Notes under the pieces: generated by a model | Told to the model about the DNA's origin: nothing | Database searches by the model: none | The model's input: the letters and a program-made list of their open reading frames with translations, nothing else | Program-made: the position numbers and the translations under genes | In this document: one piece after another, positions 58,380-64,000 of the stretch | How positions within the stretch are numbered: the stretch's first letter is position 1 | Layout of the letters: the number at the start of each line of letters is the position of its first letter | Assembly (NCBI GenBank): GCA_016873225.1 | Contig: VGXS01000015.1 | Coordinates: forward strand, 17,789-81,788 | Length of the DNA: 64,000 nucleotides | Reading direction: 5' to 3' | Origin: Planctomycetota bacterium | Lineage (GTDB): Bacteria; Planctomycetota; Planctomycetia; Gemmatales; Gemmataceae

Positions 58380-58826
58380 ATGACTCGACACGCCACAGCG
58401 CTATTGATTCTGGTCGCCATGACGGGTTGTGGCGAGTTCGAAAAGCTGGAATTGCATCCCCTTTCGGGAACCGTGACGCGAAAGGGAAAGCCTGTCAGGG
58501 ATGGCGGCATCATTTTTCTGCCTGTCGAACCGTCCGGTCGCGCCCTCACGGTCAACGCCTCGGTTCGCGACGGAACATTCGAAGCCGTCACCGACAGAAC
58601 TAGCGCCACGGGCCGCACCCTGATCGAACCGGGCGCTCCACGGGGGCGCTACAAGCCCGTCTACCATCCACAATCCGACGGCTCCAAGGGGGGACTGGAG
58701 GTTGAACTGGAAACGATCGAGGTGGCTCCGGGCGGGGTGGTGGTTCGCCTGGAACTTCCGGAAGCCATGCCCTCGGGAACAGGCCAGCCAAGGGATGAGC
58801 ATTCAGCTGGAAAACAGCCGGACTGA
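58380..58826 (+). CDS. Small lipoprotein, carboxypeptidase-regulatory-like
   Basis: 148 residues. Leader ATALLILVAMTGC ends in a lipobox. The mature part begins as a beta-sandwich: LSGTVTRKGKPVRDGGIIFLPVEPSGR, and has a GRYKPVYHP segment. This is the usual short 'transthyretin-like' lipoprotein found beside DUF1559 genes in planctomycetes. It precedes the DUF1559 gene by 211 bp and probably belongs to the same cassette. Role unknown. Confidence 0.82.
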   Translation: MTRHATALLILVAMTGCGEFEKLELHPLSGTVTRKGKPVRDGGIIFLPVEPSGRALTVNASVRDGTFEAVTDRTSATGRTLIEPGAPRGRYKPVYHPQSDGSKGGLEVELETIEVAPGGVVVRLELPEAMPSGTGQPRDEHSAGKQPD

Positions 58827-59037
58827 GACCGCCCATGCCAGCGAACGGTTTGGACGATTGAATGGCTTGCCGCTTGGCGATTGTTAAGAACCGGTGAGCC
58901 AACCAAGAAGATTCCGCTAAAAGCCATCCGATTTGAAAATCACTTATTGGTACCGATCTTTGCCGCGGGTAAATATTCGTCTGTGGCTGCGGCTGTAGCG
59001 GCGGTCCACCGATTTCCCCCACTTCGAGGACTCATCC

Positions 59038-60063
59038 ATGTCGCGTCAAGGCAACAAAAAGCGGATTGGCTTCACGCTGATCGAACTGCTCGTTGTGATT
59101 GCCATTATCGCGGTGCTCATCGGCCTGCTGGTGCCGGCCGTGCAGAAGGTGCGCGAGGCGGCCAACAGGTCGCAGTGCATGAACAACCTCAAGCAGATCG
59201 GCATGGCCTATCACAACTACCACAGCGCCTACGGGAACTTTCCTCCCGGCGGCCAAGATGGCCGGCCCACCGGTCAAGCTTGGCAAACCTGCTGCAACTG
59301 GGCCGACAATGATGTGACCATCAAGAACAACGCCGGCCAGATGGATGACCGTAGCGGTTTCAACTGGCGCTACCACATCCTGCCGTATATCGAGCAGGAA
59401 CAACTCCACAGGGTTGTCAGCCGAGCCACTCTTTATGCCACTCCCACGAAAATTTACTACTGCCCCAGTCGTCGCCCGGTAACCCTGATCCGCGGCAACG
59501 CCCGTTGCGACTACAACGGCAATACAGGCACCAATTTTGTGAATGGTACACCCAACGCCACGGACCGTAGCACGGGCTCAGGAGTCGTTGACGGCGCGGT
59601 GCAAAACACTTCGGCGGGTACCCTCAGGGTAACCGACTTCCTTGACGGCACCTCGAACACCGTGCTCATTTCCGAAAAGTGGCTGCACCCCACGAACTAC
59701 TCCAATGGCGCCGATGGTGGCGACAACGAGGTATGGTGCAACGCCGGTTGGGATGAATGCGTGGTGAGGCAGGCGGGCGGTACCTTCACCTATCGTTACA
59801 ACAACGGTCAAAAGGCTCCGCCAACAAGCCCCAACCGCACGATCGACCGCACCCCGCGCCCCGACAGCGAGGCCCCCGCCCAAGTCACCGCCGCTGGCGC
59901 CAACGAAACCATCTGGAACCAGCAGTTTGGCAGCGCCCACCCCAGTGGCGTGAACGCGGTGATGAGCGACGGATCCGTTCGCGGCTTCAAGTACGGACTC
60001 GCCCAGGCGGCCTGGATCGCCACCTGCTCACGCAACGGTGGTGAAACCGTTAATGTCGAGTGA
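59038..60063 (+). CDS. DUF1559 domain prepilin-like protein
   Basis: 341 residues; a GAGGA site precedes ATG 59038. Prepilin motif [22 protein letters not shown], then [28 protein letters not shown]. The central part has Cys residues ([12 protein letters not shown]). The C-terminal H-X9-DG motif is intact ([14 protein letters not shown]). Same family as the gene at 1500-2546 but with the conserved DG. A 56-residue lipoprotein gene follows after 27 bp and then a terminator, so the two form an operon. Confidence 0.93.
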   Translation: MSRQGNKKRIGFTLIELLVVIAIIAVLIGLLVPAVQKVREAANRSQCMNNLKQIGMAYHNYHSAYGNFPPGGQDGRPTGQAWQTCCNWADNDVTIKNNAGQMDDRSGFNWRYHILPYIEQEQLHRVVSRATLYATPTKIYYCPSRRPVTLIRGNARCDYNGNTGTNFVNGTPNATDRSTGSGVVDGAVQNTSAGTLRVTDFLDGTSNTVLISEKWLHPTNYSNGADGGDNEVWCNAGWDECVVRQAGGTFTYRYNNGQKAPPTSPNRTIDRTPRPDSEAPAQVTAAGANETIWNQQFGSAHPSGVNAVMSDGSVRGFKYGLAQAAWIATCSRNGGETVNVE

Positions 60064-60090
60064 TTTTATCTAACACCAAGGAGTTGCTCC

Positions 60091-60261
60091 ATGATTCGTT
60101 TCCTTGCTTTGTTCGCGGTCTCCTTCTTCCTCACCGCGTGCGGTGATGCCAAGATCGAAGTTCCCAAGGACTCCGATGCCCTGCGCAAGCAGCAGGAAGA
60201 GTCCCAGAACAAGGCCGCTGACGAAGAGCGCGCCATGCAGAAGCAAATGAAGAGGAAGTAG
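60091..60261 (+). CDS. 56-residue lipoprotein, DUF1559 partner
   Basis: A small gene with an AAGGAG site 9 bp before its ATG. The leader MIRFLALFAVSFFLTAC has a lipobox (L-T-A-C), followed by a short charged helix rich in Glu, Lys and Gln that ends in KRK. It lies 27 bp after the DUF1559 stop and 28 bp before a strong terminator, so it is the last gene of that transcript. Function unknown; tiny lipoproteins of this kind accompany DUF1559 genes in planctomycetes. Confidence 0.82.
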   Translation: MIRFLALFAVSFFLTACGDAKIEVPKDSDALRKQQEESQNKAADEERAMQKQMKRK

Positions 60262-60288
60262 CCGCTGTTTGAGCGATTTTGCGGGGTG

Positions 60289-60320
60289 GGCGCTGGCGTA
60301 TCGCCGGCGCCTATTTTTTT
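60289..60320 (+). terminator. Intrinsic terminator of the DUF1559-lipoprotein operon
   Basis: GGCGCTGGCG (60289-60298) pairs with CGCCGGCGCC (60302-60311), with one G-T pair and a TAT loop, followed by TATTTTTTT. It is a textbook rho-independent terminator, 28 bp after the last stop. Confidence 0.92.
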
Positions 60321-60397
60321 CATGACTCGCGAAAAGTCAAAAATGTTAGAGCCAACTTCAAATGATTGAGCTGGATTAATAATGCTGCCTAGGTAGC

Positions 60398-61790
60398 GTC
60401 CGTCAAGTTGCGCACATTGAATTTGTTGAGTTCCATGAGTGGGATGGTTGAGTGAGAAGGATCTGCTGTTTTTGGGTTGTTTTATTCCTCCTTGGGTTGT
60501 TTTTGGTGTTCGAACCTGCCCATGTCCAGATACCGCCTGGCTCCCCATTTTGTGCCAGCCACATGTCGCAGCCTCGCGGCCACCAGCATGAGCGCGGACT
60601 ACCCATCGGGGAAGTTGCCAACGACCCTGGTTCTTCTCCTGATTTCTCGGTCGAGTCTTTCCAAGGCATTGTTGGTCCGGATCCTGATCCAGTGCTCCCT
60701 TGGGAATGACATGTAAGCGAGCGATTCCCCCAACCCGGCCTCCAGCACCTTGGCCGCGGCTCCCAGACGCATGGCCAACAACTTCTCCTTCACGCTGGCC
60801 GCCTTCTCCATCGCCGCCTCCCGGTCCTCCTGGGCCTGGATGGCCTTCAGCATGGGAGCCACCTCGGCGATCTTTTCCCGCGACACCTTCGACAGGATGT
60901 TCCTGTGGAAATGGAACACGCACCTTGGCCACCGGGCCTTCGGGAAGCACTGCCCCACCGCCTCCACCAGTCCCACGCACTTGTCGCTCACCACCAGCCT
61001 CACATCGGACAACCCACGCGACTTCAAGTGGCGCAGGAACGACATCCAACTCTCCTTGTCTTCCTGCATGCCCTCGCAAATCCCGAGGATTTCACGGTGG
61101 CCTTCGGCGTTCACGCCGATGGCCACCAGCACCGCCACCTTCTCCACCTCCACTCCCCATGTCCGCTTCAGCCAGATCCCGTCCAAAAACACATACGGAT
61201 ACTCGCCCTCGATCTTCCGGTTCCGCCATGACTCGATCTGTGAATACACCTTCTGGTTCAACTCGCTGACCGCCGAGGGACTCACCCGCATCCCCCACAG
61301 AGCTTCCGTGATGTCCTTCACGCGCCTGACGCTCACACCGGCCAGGTACATCTGAACCAGCGATTCCTCCACGCTGCTCTCCCGCCTCTTGTAACGCTCA
61401 ATGATCCGGGTCTCGAACGGAAGGCTCCGCAGGCGTGGCACCTTCAAGGTCACTTCGCCTGCCTTCGTATGAAGCCTTCTGCTGTAGCTCCCAGAACGCG
61501 TATCCACGCGCTCGGGACTCCTCTCGTATTTGCCAGCACCGCAAAGGCTGTCCGCTTCGGTATCCAGAAGACCGTTTAACGTCTCTTCGACCGATGTTTT
61601 CACCAGCGCATCCAAGTGCCCGCGAATCTGACCTGCATCAATCCGGATCGCGTCCAAAACCTTGCCCGACTTCCACTTCCCGTTTAACCTGCTCATCGTG
61701 ATCTCCGTGGTGTTCATGGTTTGGACTGTTTTGCAAACCCATCCCTAACATCACGGAAATCACCAGCAAATTGTGCGCATATTCAAGGAC
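60398..61790 (-). mobile_element. IS256-family insertion sequence
   Basis: About 1393 bp. The ends are imperfect terminal inverted repeats: GTCCGTCAAGTTGCGCACA at 60398 and, inverted, GTCCTTGAATATGCGCACA ending at 61790 (15 of 19 match). One transposase frame fills it on the minus strand. I found no 8-9-bp target duplication in the flanks (TAGGTAGC and GTTATCGA), so the ends may be off by a few bases, or the insertion is old. Confidence 0.8.
60482..61717 (-). pseudogene. IS256 transposase interrupted by a premature amber codon
   Basis: The frame from 61717 (or 61696, where a GGAGA site precedes MSRLNGKWK) encodes 372 residues to a TAG at 60601-60599. It then continues in the same frame for 38 codons (SALMLVAARLRHVAGTKW...) to a TAA at 60482, giving the normal ~410-residue size. 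DDE residues are visible: Asp179 (YVFLDGIW), Asp245 (LVVSDKC) and Glu353 (NNALERLDREIRRR), with the C/H motif PRCVFHFHRN. The stop falls just after VVGNFPDG, removing only the C-terminal tail, so partial activity or a fresh mutation are both possible. Confidence 0.85.
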
Positions 61791-61982
61791 GTTATCGATG
61801 CGGCATTGGGGCTGTAAGTTTCTTGCGACTATGAAATTCAGAGATTGCGCGCTGCAAATTCGATCGCCAACCCGCTTGCGCTCCGCCGGTTAACTACGGC
61901 AGCTCCGGTCGCGGGCTCCGCACCGCGACCTCCGTGCCTACGTCAACCGCCTCCGCTCTCTACCTGTTTTCCAACTCGACTT
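61791..61982. other. Intergenic region beyond the IS256 element
   Basis: 192 bp with no gene. It contains a GC-rich stretch (GCTCCGCCGG, GGTCGCGGGCTCCGCACCGCGACC) with palindromic potential (GGTCGCGG/CCGCGACC near 61907-61930). That stem could serve as a terminator for the FGE-domain gene on the minus strand. Confidence 0.4.
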
Positions 61983-63803
61983 TTACTTGGGGATTCCAGA
62001 TGAACTCAGGGCCACGCGAAAGCCAAGGTCGTTGCGGCGAACCGACGGGTCGAGCCTGAGGCGGTTAGCAGACCGGCAGTGCACGGCATCGAAGCGCCAA
62101 CTGCCACCACGGTAGACGCGGATCGAGCCAGTTGCAGGGCCAATCGGGTCCGTCACAGATCCCGCAAGGTATACTCCTCCGTACCAATCAGCACACCACT
62201 CCCACACATTACCGTGCATGTCGTGGAGGCCCCAGGCGTTGGCCGGATAACTTCCCACGGCACTGGTCTTTCCCAAATTCGGCCCCTTGGTGGTGGTTCC
62301 GTAGGGATAGATCCCATTGCAGTTGGCCTGGGCGCCGTTGAGTGCCTTGCCAAAATGAAACGGCGTTGTCGTCCCCGCCCGGCACGCGTACTCCCATTGA
62401 GCTTCCGCGGGCAAACGGTAAACATGGCCAGCTTTCCTCTCCTCCGGAAACTCTGATAGTTTCAGGCAGAATAGAAAGGCATCTTCCCAACTCACAGTCT
62501 CCACAGGCAATTGCGCGCCTTTGAAACGGCTCGGGTTATCGCCCATCACCTTTTCGTATTCGGCCTGTGTGACCTCAAACACGCCAAGGTAAAAATCCTT
62601 CGTCAATATCACCTCGTGTTGGGTTTCATCAGTATCCCTTACAGCTTCCGTTTCCGGACTGCCCATCAAGAACTTGCCCTTAGGTATCCGCACCAGCTTC
62701 ATGCCGATACTGTTGGTGATTTCCTTGGGGTTGGTGATTTCCTTGCTGCCTGATAATTCAACCTGCTGATGCATTGATGGGCGCAGCATGAAACTCAAAA
62801 GCAGAAGCCCGATCAAAATTCCGCTAGCAGCTAAAATTCTCCTTTTCGTGGTTGTTGGCAAATTTGAGATTCTGTCTTTAGCTGAATAGTACATGTTGTT
62901 GATGTTTGGACCATTTCCCGTGCCGGTCTTTCGCAACAATTTGATTTCAGAGAGATTATTTTCCACTGGTGTGTCAGCAAAGGCCTCACTGGCTCCAATG
63001 GCGAAGTCCAACGCTTCATCGCGAAGCTTGGCTTGCCTTGTCATGTTAGCCTTCAATTCGGCTTCCAATTCTCGATGTTTTGCCTTGAGATCCGCGCCTT
63101 GTATGTTTAAACGGCCAAGGGAAGAAGCGCACTCAGCTTTCTTCTCCATGGAAAGCTTTTCAATCTCAACGGCTTTGTCCTTGGCATTTTTGATTTTTCG
63201 CTTTTGTTCTTCGAGGGATTTCAGAACAGCCTCTGTGTGGATGGATTGCAAAGGCAGGGGTTCATCCGAGTCAAGAATGGCTTCGCCCAAGGAACGATCG
63301 GCGAAACCTACCTTCAATTCCTCAACCTTTAACTGTCCCACAATAACCAGGTATTGGGCTTGAATCTCGAGCTTTTCTAATAAAGGCAGGGACTCAAAAT
63401 TACTCAGGTTATTCTTATTTCGCCCTAATTCATCAATCCGATCTTGCAGGTTTTTTCGTGGTTCAAATATCGCATGATATGAAATATCACCTGCCTTGAA
63501 TCCCGCAAATACAGATTGACCCAACTCTTTTGAATATGACCGCAACTGTTTTTCTTCTTCAACAACCTTGGCTTTAGCTTTGGCCTCATCTTTATCAAGG
63601 TCATTGATTACTGAAATTACAGCCTTTATTTTTAATTCCAATTCCTCAAGATGCCTTTGCCTTTCCACAAGCTTTTGATACTCCCAAGCAATAGGCTGAA
63701 GCTCTTTTATTTTTTGGAATGCGCTATTTTCACGCAGCAATTGCCCTGCGATTTCCTTCCCAAGGTGCTCATACCTTTGCCTGTCACTTGAAAAATGCTG
63801 CAT
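61983..63803 (-). CDS. Coiled-coil membrane protein with C-terminal FGE-sulfatase (SUMF1) domain
   Basis: 606 residues from ATG 63803 (GAGAGGA site). Residues 1-~300 are charged, heptad-rich helices. A single transmembrane helix follows (RRILAASGILIGLLLLSFML, 321-340), then an FGE/SUMF1 domain (about 364-600): GMKLVRIPKGKFLMGSPE, VTQAEYEKVMGDNPSRF, PVETVSWEDAFLFC, YRLPAEAQWEYACRAG, WGLHDMHGNVWEWCADWY, YRGGSW and GFRVAL. The catalytic cysteine pair of true formylglycine generators is not evident, so it is probably a binding or sensor domain facing the periplasm. The first half is markedly AT-richer than its neighbours. It lies between two insertion sequences, which suggests acquisition. Confidence 0.85.
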   Translation of the reverse strand: MQHFSSDRQRYEHLGKEIAGQLLRENSAFQKIKELQPIAWEYQKLVERQRHLEELELKIKAVISVINDLDKDEAKAKAKVVEEEKQLRSYSKELGQSVFAGFKAGDISYHAIFEPRKNLQDRIDELGRNKNNLSNFESLPLLEKLEIQAQYLVIVGQLKVEELKVGFADRSLGEAILDSDEPLPLQSIHTEAVLKSLEEQKRKIKNAKDKAVEIEKLSMEKKAECASSLGRLNIQGADLKAKHRELEAELKANMTRQAKLRDEALDFAIGASEAFADTPVENNLSEIKLLRKTGTGNGPNINNMYYSAKDRISNLPTTTKRRILAASGILIGLLLLSFMLRPSMHQQVELSGSKEITNPKEITNSIGMKLVRIPKGKFLMGSPETEAVRDTDETQHEVILTKDFYLGVFEVTQAEYEKVMGDNPSRFKGAQLPVETVSWEDAFLFCLKLSEFPEERKAGHVYRLPAEAQWEYACRAGTTTPFHFGKALNGAQANCNGIYPYGTTTKGPNLGKTSAVGSYPANAWGLHDMHGNVWEWCADWYGGVYLAGSVTDPIGPATGSIRVYRGGSWRFDAVHCRSANRLRLDPSVRRNDLGFRVALSSSGIPK

Positions 63804-63856
63804 TAGGAATCCTCTCAAAGTCAACAATCGAAGTTATGGGGCAAAACTTAGGGGCT

Positions 63857-64000
63857 CTAACACAACCTTGCTAAGCGGTTCCAGCAGATCATGATACATC
63901 CAATTGTCAGGAAAGCCTGATGGATGTCAGCGCGCTTCTCATAACGAACCCTGAGTCGCCGTTGCTGGAAGAGCCATGCGAAGACGCTTTCGATGATGGA
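63857..64000 (-). CDS. IS5-type transposase, C-terminal fragment (runs off the window)
   Basis: The last 47 residues of a DDE transposase: SIIESVFAWLFQQRRLRVRYEK, then ADIHQAFLTIGCIMICWNRL and a TAG stop at 63859-63857. The E-S-V-F-A-W-L stretch carries the catalytic Glu of IS5-family enzymes (compare the RWVVERTFAWL...RRL pattern). The start lies beyond base 64000. The outer end of the IS is probably within 63840-63860 (GGGGCTCTAACACAACC). Confidence 0.8.
   Translation of the reverse strand, partial: SIIESVFAWLFQQRRLRVRYEKRADIHQAFLTIGCIMICWNRLARLC

Noticed and set aside
60390..61798. Target-site duplication of the IS256 element
   Set aside because: The 8 bases on either side of the inferred ends (TAGGTAGC and GTTATCGA) do not match.
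61983..63803. True formylglycine-generating enzyme activating the sulfatase at 16.5-18 kb
   Set aside because: The C-terminal domain lacks an evident catalytic cysteine pair and is attached to a coiled-coil membrane anchor; distance and base composition also argue against a functional pair.

Overview
The window looks like chromosomal DNA of a member of the Planctomycetota, probably the Gemmatales/Isosphaerales side. The reasons are the high G+C (roughly two thirds by eye), two prepilin-like DUF1559 proteins, a Tat-exported DUF1501 protein, a BBP7-type outer-membrane barrel, an SdrD-B protein with the planctomycete 'LESREVPA' N-terminus, a sulfatase, a PmoA/DUF6807 protein, a ceramidase-like protein, a C30-type carotenoid cluster and a futalosine-pathway gene. 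About 50 protein genes can be supported. No rRNA or tRNA gene was recognised by eye.

Layout. 1-7.6 kb: end of an unknown gene, an FAD oxidoreductase, a DUF1559 protein with a clear terminator, a HEAT-like secreted protein, a DUF1501 protein, lspA, an intergenic repeat and a DUF6807 protein. 7.6-11.2 kb (minus): a tight operon of ABC ATPase, ABC-2 permease, Cys-less thioredoxin-like protein and EamA transporter. 11.35-16.46 kb (plus): crtN/crtP-like desaturase/oxidase, acyltransferase and glycosyltransferase, resembling the staphyloxanthin set minus the condensing enzyme. 16.5-21 kb: sulfatase, AAA kinase-like protein, GlmM-type hexose-phosphate mutase, TPR lipoprotein. 21-30 kb: a Lys/Gln/Asp/Ala repeat protein, a membrane-spermidine-synthase fusion, an SdrD-B adhesin-like protein, a BBP7 barrel and a PQQ-type propeller. 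30-37.6 kb: repeat protein, ECF sigma factor with a coupled membrane protein, nitroreductase, YhaM-like HD protein, then glgB-glgA.

37.6-47 kb (minus) is the most striking block. pckA is followed after 3 bp by a serine/threonine kinase fused to two receiver domains, then cheA, cheW, a chemoreceptor and cheB. cheR and a stand-alone cheY are not in the block. This suggests a non-canonical chemosensory pathway in which a eukaryotic-type kinase is coupled to a CheA system. 47-52.3 kb: ceramidase-like protein, large TPR protein, mqnE. 52.3-54 kb: a stack of intergenic repeats and a gene built on a 60-bp tandem repeat. 54-58.3 kb: ABC exporter, galT, histone-deacetylase-like enzyme. 58.4-60.3 kb: a lipoprotein - DUF1559 - 56-residue lipoprotein cassette ending in a terminator. 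60.4-64 kb: a mobile, more AT-rich end with an IS256 element carrying a premature amber codon, a coiled-coil/FGE-domain membrane protein and the 3' end of an IS5-type transposase.

Main novelty candidates are the Ser/Thr-kinase-receiver chemosensory operon, the dispersed intergenic repeat found at about 5.9 kb and 52.5 kb, and two expanding repeat-protein genes.
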